From: Paenibacillus_G elgii_A
GTDB lineage: Bacteria; Bacillota; Bacilli; Paenibacillales; NBRC-103111
Direction of reading: 5' to 3'
DNA: 64,000 bases
Assembly (NCBI GenBank): GCA_042219835.1
Contig: JBHJMN010000004.1
Span: 1 to 64,000 of the forward strand
Positions 9,280-17,186 of the stretch are shown here, piece after piece. The position numbers and the translations under genes were made by a program. Under the pieces are notes generated by a model. The model did no database searches and was not told the origin of the DNA. It saw nothing but the letters and a program-made list of their open reading frames with translations. Within the stretch, counting starts at the first letter, position 1. Every line of letters begins with the position of its first letter.

Positions 9280-9345
9280 CTACAGCACCTCTTTCAACGA
9301 TATAGTGAGCGGCAAAAATTATCGTACTATCGATCATATCGTTTT

Positions 9346-10134
9346 TTAACGGTCGCCGTCAAGCAGTTTCCCGACGCCGCCCAAAATGCTGCCCTCCTCC
9401 TTGCGTCCGCCTGTCCGCGCCGCGCTCGCCACCCGATCCGCCAACCGGCTGAATGGCAGCGACTGAATCCACACCCGGCCCGGTCCGCGCAGCGCGGCGA
9501 AGAACAGCCCTTCGCCGCCGAAGATCGCCGTCTTGATGCCTTTGACGAACTCGATGTCGTAATCCACATCCTGCGTCATCGCAACCAGACAACCGGTATC
9601 TACACGGATCATTTCGCCTGGGCCCAGCACTCGCTCATAAATCGCCCCGCCCGCATGAATGAACGCCAGACCGTCGCCTTCAATCTTCTGCATGATGAAG
9701 CCTTCCCCGCCGAAAAATCCGACGCCCAGCTTGCGCTGAAACTCGATGCCGACCGAAACGCCCTTCGCCGCGCACAAAAACGCATCCTTTTGGCAAATCA
9801 GCTTGCCGTTCAGCTCCATCAGATCCATCGGCAAAATGCGGCCGGGATAAGGGGAAGCAAAGCTGACGCATTCCTTGCCCGCGCCCCGGTTCGTGAACGC
9901 GGTCATGAACAAGCTCTCGCCCGAAAGAAGCCGCTTGCCCGCGCCGAACAGCTTTCCGACGAAGCCTTTGTTCTGGTCGCTGCCGTCGCCGAAAATCGTT
10001 TCCATCCGAATGTTCTGGTCCATCATCATCATCGCTCCGGCTTCGGCAAAAACAGTTTCTCCCGGGTCAAGCTCGATCTCGACAAACTGCATTTCCGAAC
10101 CGATAATCCGGTAATCAACTTCATGTGCATTCAT
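9346..10134 (-). CDS. AIM24/TIGR00266 family protein
   Basis: 262-residue member of the AIM24 family (tryptophan RNA-binding attenuator-like fold), with glycine-rich beta repeats such as VGFFGGEGFIMQKIEGDG and IFGGEGLFFAALRGPG. Bacterial members have no agreed function; the mitochondrial relative affects membrane organisation. No signal peptide. The start follows AAAAGGAG. The C-terminal RTGGRKEEGS tail is probably disordered. Confidence 0.85.
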   Translation of the reverse strand: MNAHEVDYRIIGSEMQFVEIELDPGETVFAEAGAMMMMDQNIRMETIFGDGSDQNKGFVGKLFGAGKRLLSGESLFMTAFTNRGAGKECVSFASPYPGRILPMDLMELNGKLICQKDAFLCAAKGVSVGIEFQRKLGVGFFGGEGFIMQKIEGDGLAFIHAGGAIYERVLGPGEMIRVDTGCLVAMTQDVDYDIEFVKGIKTAIFGGEGLFFAALRGPGRVWIQSLPFSRLADRVASAARTGGRKEEGSILGGVGKLLDGDR

Positions 10135-10288
10135 AGACGATTTCTCCTTTTAGGGGGGGGCTTGTACCCGTTTCAAAATGATGGATTACAGAAATCCGAC
10201 AAGCATACAACCGCTGCGCGCAAGCGCTTGGTTCCTCCCTTGTCCCCGATTCGGGGACCGCTGCATGCGCACACCGGGGTTCGCGGCC

Positions 10289-11479
10289 TCAAGCCTTGTC
10301 CGTCCCGTATTCGATGCGCAGGTGCGAAGCCGCTTCCTTGGCCTGCCGGCGGGCGGCTTCTACCGTCTCCGCCGAGCTCAAAGCAACAGCCATGCGCCGG
10401 CCCGGTTTTGTCTCCGGCTTGCCGAACACGCGAACCTGGGAATTCGGGACCGCCAGCGCCTGTTCGAGACCGCCGATGCGAAAGTCCGGCGTTTCCCGGT
10501 CCGCCTTCAGCGTGTACGAAGCCGCCGGTGTCAGCAGCCGCACATTCGGGATCGGGAACCCGAGGATCGCCCGCACATGCAAGGCAAACTCGGACAAATC
10601 CTGCGAGGCCATCGTCACCATTCCCGTATCGTGCGGTCGGGGACTTACCTCGCTGAAATACACCTTGTCCGGCGCAAGGAACAATTCCACCCCATAAATG
10701 CCGGCGCCGCCAAGCGCTTCGGTGATCGCTCCCGCCACCTGCTGGGCCTCTGCGATTTGAGCGTCGCTCATCGCATGGGGCTGCCAGGATTCGATGTAAT
10801 CGCCGTCCTTTTGGATATGGCCGATAGGCGCGCAATAGGTCGTCCCGGAGACGGATCGGACGGTCAGCAGGGTAATTTCCGAATCGAACCGGATGAATTC
10901 TTCCACGATGACGCGGGTCTTTTTGGCCCGGCCGCCTTCCATCGCGTAGTTCCAGCAAGCTTCAACGTCTTCCGGCGCGCGGCAGACGCTCTGTCCTTTG
11001 CCCGAGGAGCTCATAATCGGTTTAATGACGCACGGCGTCCCGATCGTCGCGACAGCCTCCTGCAGCTCCTCCAGGCTGTCGGCGAACGTATACCTTGCTG
11101 TCGGCAAGCCAAGCTTCTCCGCGGCCAGCCTGCGGATGCCTTCCCGGTCCATCGTCAGCCTTGCGGCGGTTGCCGTAGGCACGACGCGATAGCCCTCACT
11201 TTCCAGCTCCACCAAGGTGGGCGTCGCAATCGCTTCGATCTCGGGCACAATAAGATCGGGGCGTTCTTTCTCAATGATTCGGCGCAGCTCCTCGCCGTCC
11301 AACATGTTGATGACATAGGATCGGTGCGCCACCTGCATAGCGGGCGCATTCGCATAACGGTCAACCGCGATCGTCTCTACGCCAAGACGCTGAGCTTCAA
11401 GAATGACCTCCTTGCCCAGCTCGCCTGCTCCCAGCAGCATCATTTTTTTTGCGTTCGTCGATAACGGTGCACCGTACAT
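10289..11479 (-). CDS. purT: Formate-dependent phosphoribosylglycinamide formyltransferase
   Basis: ATP-grasp enzyme that converts GAR, formate and ATP to formyl-GAR, a folate-independent third step of purine synthesis. 396 residues: N-terminal MMLLGAGELGKEV binding motif, ATP-grasp core with PIMSSSGKGQS and VIVEEFIRFDSEIT, metal-binding GVELFLAPDKVYFSEVSPRPHDTG, and the C-terminal PurT domain. The start follows AGGAGG. It stands apart from any pur operon and has its own promoter. No PurR box was recognised. Confidence 0.95.
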   Translation of the reverse strand: MYGAPLSTNAKKMMLLGAGELGKEVILEAQRLGVETIAVDRYANAPAMQVAHRSYVINMLDGEELRRIIEKERPDLIVPEIEAIATPTLVELESEGYRVVPTATAARLTMDREGIRRLAAEKLGLPTARYTFADSLEELQEAVATIGTPCVIKPIMSSSGKGQSVCRAPEDVEACWNYAMEGGRAKKTRVIVEEFIRFDSEITLLTVRSVSGTTYCAPIGHIQKDGDYIESWQPHAMSDAQIAEAQQVAGAITEALGGAGIYGVELFLAPDKVYFSEVSPRPHDTGMVTMASQDLSEFALHVRAILGFPIPNVRLLTPAASYTLKADRETPDFRIGGLEQALAVPNSQVRVFGKPETKPGRRMAVALSSAETVEAARRQAKEAASHLRIEYGTDKA

Positions 11480-11529
11480 GGAAGGTTCCTCCTGAATGAT
11501 GGTATGATTTTCATGAAAGTCCTATCGCT

Positions 11530-11558
11530 GTTATACTTTACTTTATTCGATTTTTCAA
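11530..11558 (-). promoter_or_regulatory. Sigma-A promoter of purT
   Basis: On the minus strand TTGAAA (11553-11558) is separated by 17 bases from TATAAC (11530-11535), about 50 bases upstream of the purT start. The surroundings are AT-rich. Confidence 0.65.
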
Positions 11559-11594
11559 CTCTATTTTGCGACAAAAAACGACAAAACAAAAAAC

Positions 11595-11611
11595 TTACTT
11601 TTGTCAAGTAA
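11595..11611. promoter_or_regulatory. Operator-like palindrome upstream of the HxlR gene
   Basis: Perfect inverted repeat TTACTT-N5-AAGTAA. It lies 38 bases upstream of the HxlR start and about 37 bases beyond the purT -35. The size and AT-rich half-sites resemble operators of YodB-type HxlR regulators (TTAC...GTAA). A candidate -10, TAAAAT at 11619-11624, lies 18 bases after its first half, so binding would block transcription. Binding by the adjacent regulator is inference. Confidence 0.6.
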
Positions 11612-11648
11612 CTTATGCTAAAATGAACAGTAAGAAGAGGTGAAAACG

Positions 11649-11966
11649 ATGACAGATCATCCGCATCATTTATGTCCCAAGTTCGAAGCCGCCTTTGAAA
11701 TTTTAGGCAAGCGCTGGACCGGTCTGATTATCCGATCTTTATTGGGAGGGCCGTGCCGCTTTAAAGATATTTCCGAGATGATTCCCGGGATGAGCGACCG
11801 CATGCTTGCCGAACGCTTCAAAGAGCTGGAAGCCGCCGGATTAATCAGCCGGCACGTCTATCCCGAGACGCCGGTCCGGATCGAGTACGAATTAACAGAT
11901 AAGGGAAAAGCACTGGAACCGGTTATGAATGCCATTCAAAAGTGGGGAGAAACGTGGGTCAAATGA
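11649..11966 (+). CDS. HxlR/YodB-family transcriptional regulator
   Basis: 105-residue winged-helix protein: KFEAAFEILGKRWTGLIIRSLL, then MSDRMLAERFKELEAAGLISRHVYPETPVRIEYELTDKG, the classic HxlR recognition helix and wing. CPKF near the start retains the N-terminal cysteine that senses quinones or thiol stress in YodB/HypR relatives. The start at 11649 is chosen because AAGAGG lies eight bases upstream; GTG at 11640 would overlap that site. It probably binds the palindrome at 11595-11611 and controls itself and perhaps purT. No terminator is evident. Confidence 0.88.
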   Translation: MTDHPHHLCPKFEAAFEILGKRWTGLIIRSLLGGPCRFKDISEMIPGMSDRMLAERFKELEAAGLISRHVYPETPVRIEYELTDKGKALEPVMNAIQKWGETWVK

Positions 11967-12010
11967 CCCCGTTTCTTGTCATTCCCTCTCGTGTTACAAT
12001 GGGAGAGGCG

Positions 12011-12094
12011 TTAATCGTGGTGGACAGGCTCGGTCATCCAGGTGACCGGGGAATAGAACGTACGGTGCCCGCACTGCGGGCATTTGATTTTCAT
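12011..12094 (-). CDS. Possible small zinc-ribbon protein, in frame after the Spo0E-like gene
   Basis: From ATG at 12094 the frame gives 27 residues including KIKCPQCGHRTFY, a CxxC half zinc ribbon, ending WMTEPVHHD; the His pair could complete a metal site. The reading frame is open upstream to the TAA of the Spo0E-like gene (12140-12142) and is in phase with it. The region between also looks like protein (TYKLVDRGLCASLD) but has no usual start codon. It may be a short gene whose start was lost, a read-through extension, or chance. Confidence 0.4.
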   Translation of the reverse strand: MKIKCPQCGHRTFYSPVTWMTEPVHHD

Positions 12095-12139
12095 ATCCAG
12101 CGAGGCACATAGCCCCCTGTCGACGAGTTTATATGTTGG

Positions 12140-12310
12140 TTATCCTGCCGACTGCGGCGGGCGCATGGCAAGCAAGATGAGCTCGTCGAGCTCCATGCTC
12201 TTATATACGACTTCCGGATCGGTCAGCAAACAGCCTTGGCCGGTGACCAAAGCGTTTCGTTCGTCGATGCAGCTGCGAATGCGGCGTTCCAACTGTGCAT
12301 GGATAAGCAT
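12140..12310 (-). CDS. Spo0E-like aspartyl-phosphate phosphatase
   Basis: 56 residues. After LERRIRSCIDERNALV it has the family signature TDPEVVYKSMELDELIL, the S-x-x-L-D motif of Spo0E/YnzD/YisI proteins that dephosphorylate Spo0A~P and so delay sporulation. ATG at 12310 is chosen because GAGGT lies six bases upstream; ATG at 12316 would touch it. The typical length for the family is 50-85 residues. It has no co-directional upstream neighbour, and is followed in phase by a possible zinc-ribbon stretch. Confidence 0.75.
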   Translation of the reverse strand: MLIHAQLERRIRSCIDERNALVTGQGCLLTDPEVVYKSMELDELILLAMRPPQSAG

Positions 12311-12452
12311 CAGCATACCTCGATGGCTTTGTTCGCGAGAACGAACAGCCTATCTGTTTCCGTGACAGTTTCTCCGCATCTTAAGGCTTTCTATGATTTC
12401 AATTATGAAGGACATTGATTTAAAAAGTAGCAGCTGCGTATTTGATTTTTAT

Positions 12453-12480
12453 TAAGTTTCTTAACATTTATCTAACACTT
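12453..12480 (+). promoter_or_regulatory. Direct repeats upstream of the orphan response regulator
   Basis: Three TAA-centred repeats (TTAAGTTTC, TTAACATTT, CTAACACTT) at about 9-11-base spacing, 23-50 bases upstream of the regulator start. OmpR-family regulators bind direct repeats of this period, and TTAACA is the Pho-box unit in Bacillus. An autoregulatory site is plausible but unproven. Confidence 0.4.
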
Positions 12481-12502
12481 CATTGCGTCGAGGTGCCACG
12501 CC

Positions 12503-13213
12503 ATGTCTAAAGTATTGCTGGTTGAGGATGATCAAAGTATTGCGGATATGATATCCATTTACTTGAGCGAAGAAAATTATACCGTGTATTGCGCAACCGA
12601 CGGCAAGCAAGGCAAAGAATTGTTCAGCCGGCATGAGCCGGATGTCATTATTCTTGATTTGATGCTTCCGGATACGAACGGCATCGAGCTATGCAAGCAC
12701 TTTCGCTCCGTCTCCAACGTACCGATCATGATCGTTTCCGCCAAAAACGAGGTATCCGAACGCGTCAACGCGCTGATGATCGGCGCCGACGATTATTTGT
12801 GCAAGCCGTTCAGCATGCGGGAACTGGCCGCGCGGACGAGTGCGCTTCTGCGCCGCTCCGCCCTAACCCAAACGGTCAGAACTGCAGCTGCAGGCCCCGT
12901 TCCCGCGGAAACGAAGGACATCGTCCTCGATGTGGAAAAGCGGGGCATCTACTTGCACGGTCAAGCGGTGGAAACGACGTATTCGGAATTTGAAATCATG
13001 AAAAATTTCTGGCTTCATCCGGGCAAAGTATTCTCAAGAGAAGAGCTGCTGAACAAAATTCGCGGTATCGATTCCTTTGTGACCGAACGTTCGGTCGACG
13101 TACATATTACCAATCTCCGCAAAAAAATCGAGACGGACCCTAAAGAGCCCAAATATATCAAAACCGTATGGGGCGTCGGATATAAATTCGAAATGCCAAT
13201 GAAGGCCAATTAA
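12503..13213 (+). CDS. OmpR-family response regulator, orphan
   Basis: 236 residues. The receiver domain has the acidic pocket EDD near residue 8, phospho-acceptor Asp52 in IILDLMLPD, and Lys in LCKPF. The C-terminal winged helix includes TYSEFEIMKNFWLHPGKVFSREELLNKIRG and ERSVDVHITNLRKKIETDP...IKTVWGVGYKF. No histidine kinase gene is adjacent, so the partner is elsewhere. The start follows GAGGTG. It ends at a strong bidirectional terminator. Confidence 0.92.
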   Translation: MSKVLLVEDDQSIADMISIYLSEENYTVYCATDGKQGKELFSRHEPDVIILDLMLPDTNGIELCKHFRSVSNVPIMIVSAKNEVSERVNALMIGADDYLCKPFSMRELAARTSALLRRSALTQTVRTAAAGPVPAETKDIVLDVEKRGIYLHGQAVETTYSEFEIMKNFWLHPGKVFSREELLNKIRGIDSFVTERSVDVHITNLRKKIETDPKEPKYIKTVWGVGYKFEMPMKAN

Positions 13214-13246
13214 CCGGGCTCGCCAACGGCGCACTTTGATCAACAT

Positions 13247-13300
13247 AAAAATCCGGCCGGGCACGCAACCTTGTCAAGCGTTGCGCCCGTCCGGATTTTT
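13247..13300. terminator. Bidirectional terminator between converging genes
   Basis: AAAAATCCGG...CCGGATTTTT outer arms enclose a second pairing (CGCAAC/GTTGCG) around CTTGTCAAG. Runs of A and T flank both sides, so it can end the response regulator (plus) and the sporulation lipoprotein transcript (minus). Confidence 0.85.
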
Positions 13301-13317
13301 GCATACGGCGACATTGT

Positions 13318-14055
13318 TTATTTGCGGGTGTTGGCATCGTCCGGAAATACGTGCAGAATCAAGGTGTTGAACTCGTTCACATAATTGGTCATGGTGCCGC
13401 GCTCCTTCTCTTCCTTCGCATAAAAGCGGACGCGCTGCACGAAATTCGGGTTAGCCGATACATATACCTGCTGAATGTTGGTAGGCGCCATCGACAACAC
13501 CAGCTTGCGGATTTCATCGGCCTTTCCGGTCGACAAGCCCCCGTTTTCCGTCCACGAATACCGGTTCGGCCCTTTATCGGTTCCTCCGAATATCCCGACT
13601 CCGCCTTTCGACGTTACTTGATAGCCCAGCATGTCCGGAGACGCCTCGGCTTCCGGGCTATGCCCGTCCAAAACAACCGCCACATAGCCGTTTACTTCCG
13701 TCAGCAGCACCTGGGCCTCACGCACGCCGGAGACGCCCTTCACCCGCTCTGCGATCTGCGGCGCAAATGCCATCGTACCCGCCGAATGCCGGTTCGTCAT
13801 ATCGAGCTGTTTTCGTCCGCTATATTCCTTCCCTTGGCGGGCTTGCTGCTCGTCTACCCAACGCTGCTTGACCCCAAGCGATCCGTCTTCGTTATTGCGG
13901 GAATCGCGATCGTACAAGGCTTGCCGCCGGTAATCCTCCAGCCCGCCGCCGGGTCGGCTGGCCTGCGGCCGATTCCCGCCGCACGCGCTTTGCAGCAGCA
14001 AGCAGCCGGCTACAGCGAACAGAAGCAGCCCCTTTCGGTTTATCACGGTATTCAT
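13318..14055 (-). CDS. YhcN/YlaJ-family sporulation lipoprotein
   Basis: 245 residues with a lipoprotein signal (LLLFAVAGCLLLQSAC, Cys as acceptor). The family domain starts near the motif APQIAERVKGVSGVREAQVLLTEVNGYVAVVLDG and ends with IRKLVLSMAPTNIQQVYVSANPNFVQRVRFYAKE. Related proteins sit in the inner forespore membrane and affect spore germination or outgrowth. The start at 14055 follows GGAGGG; the frame extends to 14097 but without a site. Single gene with the terminator at 13247-13300. Confidence 0.88.
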   Translation of the reverse strand: MNTVINRKGLLLFAVAGCLLLQSACGGNRPQASRPGGGLEDYRRQALYDRDSRNNEDGSLGVKQRWVDEQQARQGKEYSGRKQLDMTNRHSAGTMAFAPQIAERVKGVSGVREAQVLLTEVNGYVAVVLDGHSPEAEASPDMLGYQVTSKGGVGIFGGTDKGPNRYSWTENGGLSTGKADEIRKLVLSMAPTNIQQVYVSANPNFVQRVRFYAKEEKERGTMTNYVNEFNTLILHVFPDDANTRK

Positions 14056-14135
14056 CCTGTCGTGTCCCTCCTGTAGACGTGCCCTCATAAGGCTCACGCT
14101 TAGGATGAATCACCCGCCGGAAAATATGCGCAGCG

Positions 14136-14654
14136 CTACTTCTTTTCGCTATCGCTGGGATTTAACCGCTCCAGCAGCTCGCGGACTTTTTGTTCCGATA
14201 CGTCTCCCGCTTGCTTAAAGAGCGCAAGCTGCTCCGCAATGTCGCGGCCAATCGCTTCATGCTCGGCTTCTGCGGCCACATAGCTTGGATCGAACCACAC
14301 ATAATCGCCTTCGGGGCCATTGCGCAGGAACGGCTTGCTCCAGTGGGCCGGATAATCGTAAGGCGCTTCCCCGAATAAAAAACCGAGCACCTCGTCGCTT
14401 TCCAGCGGCATCAAATGGTGGAACGATTCTTCCTGTCCGGCATCCGGTCCCGCCGGGATCGCGGCCAAATTCCGGTGCACGTAGGCGTAATGCAGGTAAT
14501 GCTCCCCGGTCGCCTTGTCTTTGGCGATCTCATACAGTTCAAGCGCATCTTCCTTCAACACGCGCACGGAGTCGAGCCGCTCCCCGATTTCTTCGCCCGG
14601 AATACGCTTCCGGCTGCTCCAGGACGCGTTCTGTTCGTTTGCTTCGAACATCAT
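14136..14654 (-). CDS. Hypothetical protein, 172 residues
   Basis: Not recognised. Acidic and soluble, with no signal peptide or transmembrane segment. It is rich in aromatic and acidic residues in the middle (FGEAPYDYPAHWSKPFL), with a helical C-terminus (DIAEQLALFKQAGDVSEQKVRELLERL). The start at 14654 is one base after the TRIC-channel stop (TAGTATG), with GAGGGGG upstream, so it is translationally coupled to that gene. Confidence 0.75.
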   Translation of the reverse strand: MMFEANEQNASWSSRKRIPGEEIGERLDSVRVLKEDALELYEIAKDKATGEHYLHYAYVHRNLAAIPAGPDAGQEESFHHLMPLESDEVLGFLFGEAPYDYPAHWSKPFLRNGPEGDYVWFDPSYVAAEAEHEAIGRDIAEQLALFKQAGDVSEQKVRELLERLNPSDSEKK

Positions 14655-14655
14655 A

Positions 14656-15306
14656 CTAAGCCCCCTCAGCTTTTTTCGATTCCTCACTAAGCCGCAGCGT
14701 GCGCCGCGGCAGCCGCCATTTGTACACCACCGACAGCATCCGTAAAATAACAATAAGCGCGAATAGTCCAAGCAGCGCCCACGACCCTTGGAACCAGCCG
14801 ATCCCGATCAGAAATCCCGCGAGCATCCCCCAGACCGCATAAATCTCGTCGCGCAGCACAAGCGGCTTTCGTCCGGCCAGCACGTCGCGGATAATTCCGC
14901 CACCGATCCCGGTCATCATTGCCGCTACGATGACGGCGCTTAGCGGAGCATTCATCTGAACCGCATACAGCGCCCCTTGAATGGAAAAAGCCGCCAAACC
15001 GAGCGCGTCGAACAAGGATTCCCATGTTTTCCAGCGGCGAATCCAGCTGACAGGAACGATAAAAACAAGAAACGCCGCGATGAGCGCCGTTTTCAAGTAA
15101 AGTCCCTGCGTCCAAAGCGTGTTAACCGGAATGCCGATCAGCAAGTTCCGGACGACCCCGCCGCCGAACGCCGTCACAAACGCCAGCACAAAAACTCCCA
15201 AAATATCGTAATCTTCTTCCATGGCAACGACCGCGCCGGAAATAGCAAACGCGATCGTACCGATAATACTGAATAATTGCAGATTGACTTGAAGCAATTC
15301 ATCCAT
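14656..15306 (-). CDS. TRIC-type trimeric cation channel family protein (UPF0126)
   Basis: About 216 residues with seven predicted transmembrane helices in two repeated halves. The glycine-rich hinges FGGGVVRNLLIG and GIGGGIIRDVLAGRKPLV are the twin signatures of the family. Prokaryotic TRIC proteins are trimeric K+-permeable channels. ATG at 15306 gives the usual N-terminus (MDELLQVNLQLFSIIGTIAF); a TTG at 15327 overlapping the previous gene is also possible, and neither has a strong ribosome site. The gene overlaps or abuts the oxidoreductase stop at 15312. Confidence 0.88.
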   Translation of the reverse strand: MDELLQVNLQLFSIIGTIAFAISGAVVAMEEDYDILGVFVLAFVTAFGGGVVRNLLIGIPVNTLWTQGLYLKTALIAAFLVFIVPVSWIRRWKTWESLFDALGLAAFSIQGALYAVQMNAPLSAVIVAAMMTGIGGGIIRDVLAGRKPLVLRDEIYAVWGMLAGFLIGIGWFQGSWALLGLFALIVILRMLSVVYKWRLPRRTLRLSEESKKAEGA

Positions 15307-15311
15307 AAGGG

Positions 15312-16391
15312 TTAATCCAAGCTCCAATCCAGCGTAACGAGTTGACCTGTACGGGACGACTCATAGATCGCTTCCAGCACTAAACTGTTCGTCAGACCTG
15401 ACATCGCAGAAGTAAGCGGCTCGCGATGCTCCCGGATACATTCCAGGAAGTGGCGGCTCATTCGCTGACGAGGCCCTTCTTCGTTGGAATCCACCGTCAA
15501 ATCCACATCGGCGGTCCGGTCGAACAGCTCGGTATGCAGCGTCCCTTTACCTGCGCGCAGGGAAGCGCCTCCCTCGGAGCCCATCAGATAAATATAAGGC
15601 CCGTTATCGATAAAATCGGTATTGGCGGCCCAGCTTACATCAAGCGACAGCGTGCTGCCGTTATCCAGTTTGATTAGAGCGGTTGCCAGATCTTCAACGT
15701 CATAGAAGCCGTTCCAGTCTGTTTTGCCCCAAGTGCCGATGCCGCGCTTCTTCGGCCCAAACTCGGCATACGTCGTCCCGAAGACGGAAACCGGCTTCGG
15801 ACTGCCCATCAAGTGCAGCGACAAATCAAGCATGTGCACGCCGATATCGATTAGCGGCCCGCCGCCGGATTTATGCATTTGCGTAAACCAAGAGCCCCAG
15901 CCCGGAATCCCTTTTCGGCGCATCCAGCCGGTTTTTACATTATAGATGCTGCCGAGCGCGCCTTTGTCGATTTGTTCCTTCACCTGCATGTTAAGCGATT
16001 CCCAACGCATCTGATGCGACATCATCAGCACTTTGCCCGACTTCTCACGTGCCTTGACAATTTCTTTGGCGGAAGCCGCGTTAACAGCCATCGGCTTTTC
16101 AAGCAGAACGTGCTTGCCGGCTTGAAGCGCTTCAATGGCAATGGGGGCATGGGCATCGTTCGGGACGGCCACGATCACTGCATCCACGCTCGGGTCCTGC
16201 AGCAATTCCTGGTAGGTTGCGTAAACGTTCGGAATGTTATATTCCTTCGCCCGCGCGATAGCCATAGGCTGGTAGACGTCCGTCACGGCTGTTACAGCGG
16301 CGTCCGGGAGTTGTAAAAATTCCTGAATGTGTACGTTGCCGATGTTGCCGGCGCCGATGACGCCGATTTGTATTTTGTCGTTTGCGCTCAT
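15312..16391 (-). CDS. Gfo/Idh/MocA-family oxidoreductase
   Basis: 359 residues. The N-terminal Rossmann fold starts GVIGAGNIGNVHIQEF, with the family Glu-Lys-Pro motif LLEKPMAVN near residue 98. The C-terminal domain has the GGGPLIDIGVHMLDLSLHLMG segment that supplies the catalytic His. It probably oxidises a sugar or inositol-type polyol with NAD(P); the substrate is not deducible. The start follows GAAGGAG. It heads a unit with the TRIC channel and the 172-residue protein. Confidence 0.9.
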   Translation of the reverse strand: MSANDKIQIGVIGAGNIGNVHIQEFLQLPDAAVTAVTDVYQPMAIARAKEYNIPNVYATYQELLQDPSVDAVIVAVPNDAHAPIAIEALQAGKHVLLEKPMAVNAASAKEIVKAREKSGKVLMMSHQMRWESLNMQVKEQIDKGALGSIYNVKTGWMRRKGIPGWGSWFTQMHKSGGGPLIDIGVHMLDLSLHLMGSPKPVSVFGTTYAEFGPKKRGIGTWGKTDWNGFYDVEDLATALIKLDNGSTLSLDVSWAANTDFIDNGPYIYLMGSEGGASLRAGKGTLHTELFDRTADVDLTVDSNEEGPRQRMSRHFLECIREHREPLTSAMSGLTNSLVLEAIYESSRTGQLVTLDWSLD

Positions 16392-16438
16392 GCGTTAGGC
16401 TCCTTCGCTGACTGTTTTCTATGTTCTCAAACAGTTCC

Positions 16439-16468
16439 ACTATACCACAAACTTCGGGCAAGGTGTAA
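16439..16468 (-). promoter_or_regulatory. Candidate sigma-A promoter of the oxidoreductase unit
   Basis: Minus strand TTACAC (16463-16468), 18-base spacer, TATAGT (16439-16444), about 50 bases upstream of the oxidoreductase start and directly after the upstream terminator. Confidence 0.5.
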
Positions 16469-16469
16469 C

Positions 16470-16519
16470 GAAAAAAAGCGGCGTCCTTCCGGTTTTTACG
16501 CCTGTGGCAGCCGCTTTTC
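16470..16519 (-). terminator. Terminator of the kapB-kinase-regulator unit
   Basis: On the minus strand AAAAGCGGC...GCCGCTTTTTTTC: a 6-9-bp closing stem with an internal loop of about 27 bases and seven T, 8 bases after the regulator stop. Confidence 0.75.
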
Positions 16520-16526
16520 GGGCAGA

Positions 16527-17186
16527 TTACAAAATGCCCATATCTTTTGCTTTTTGGGCCGCTTCCTTGCTGCTTTTCCCACCCAATTTCTTCAAAATAT
16601 TCCCAACATGCACTTTAATCGTCCGGATGGAAACGACGAATTTGTCGGCGATTTGCGTTTGCGTGTGACCTTTTTCGATCAGGTCGAGCACTTGAATTTC
16701 GGTCGGCGTCAGCAAATTTTTGAGTTCTCTCACCCGGACCTCGTGCTCAAGCTGCTTCAAGCGGCGGAATTCTTCCCGCATCTGTGCGGCGACGCTCGGA
16801 TGGATCGAGCTCCGGTTAGCGTATGCGCTGCGGATCGTCTGCGGAATTTCCGTGAAGTTGGACTTCACCATATAATCGACCGCGCCGGCCTTGAACGCCT
16901 CAAAAATGATTTCTTTCTCCTCCATCGAAGAAAGCATCACGACGCGGGCCCCGCTGCATTTGACAATTTCCGCTGCGGCCCACAACCCCTCCGGACTATC
17001 GGACATCATGACGTCCATCAGAACGACATCCGCTTCCGTATTCTCCAGCAGCCCGACAGCCGCTTCGCCGGACGAAGCCTGACCCACTACTTCGATATCC
17101 TGCTCCTTCTGCAAGTAGCTGTGCAGGCCGCGCAGCCAGTCCGGATCGTCCTCGACAATGACGACGCGAATCGCAGGGTGCTCCAT
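16527..17186 (-). CDS. NarL/LuxR-family response regulator
   Basis: 219 residues. Receiver domain with EDD at 12-14, phospho-acceptor Asp58 (VVLMDVMMSD) and a Lys in the MVKSN loop. After a helical linker the C-terminal LuxR helix-turn-helix reads LTPTEIQVLDLIEKGHTQTQIADKFVVSIRTIKVHVGNILKKLG. Its ATG directly follows the TGA of the kinase gene (TGAATG), so the two are coupled and should be a cognate pair. Targets unknown. Confidence 0.92.
   Translation of the reverse strand: MEHPAIRVVIVEDDPDWLRGLHSYLQKEQDIEVVGQASSGEAAVGLLENTEADVVLMDVMMSDSPEGLWAAAEIVKCSGARVVMLSSMEEKEIIFEAFKAGAVDYMVKSNFTEIPQTIRSAYANRSSIHPSVAAQMREEFRRLKQLEHEVRVRELKNLLTPTEIQVLDLIEKGHTQTQIADKFVVSIRTIKVHVGNILKKLGGKSSKEAAQKAKDMGIL

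Noticed and set aside
10241..10257. TCCCCGA/TCGGGGA hairpin between purT and the AIM24-like gene
   Set aside because: No T-run; it is within a short spacer and may be chance in GC-rich DNA.
12066..12082. TGCCCGCA-C-TGCGGGCA as terminator of the HxlR gene
   Set aside because: 100 bases beyond the stop, no proper T-run on the plus strand, and it is explained by the CPQCGH codons.
12084..12365. 93-codon plus-strand frame
   Set aside because: Antisense to the Spo0E-like gene; serine-rich composition typical of a shadow frame and no ribosome site.
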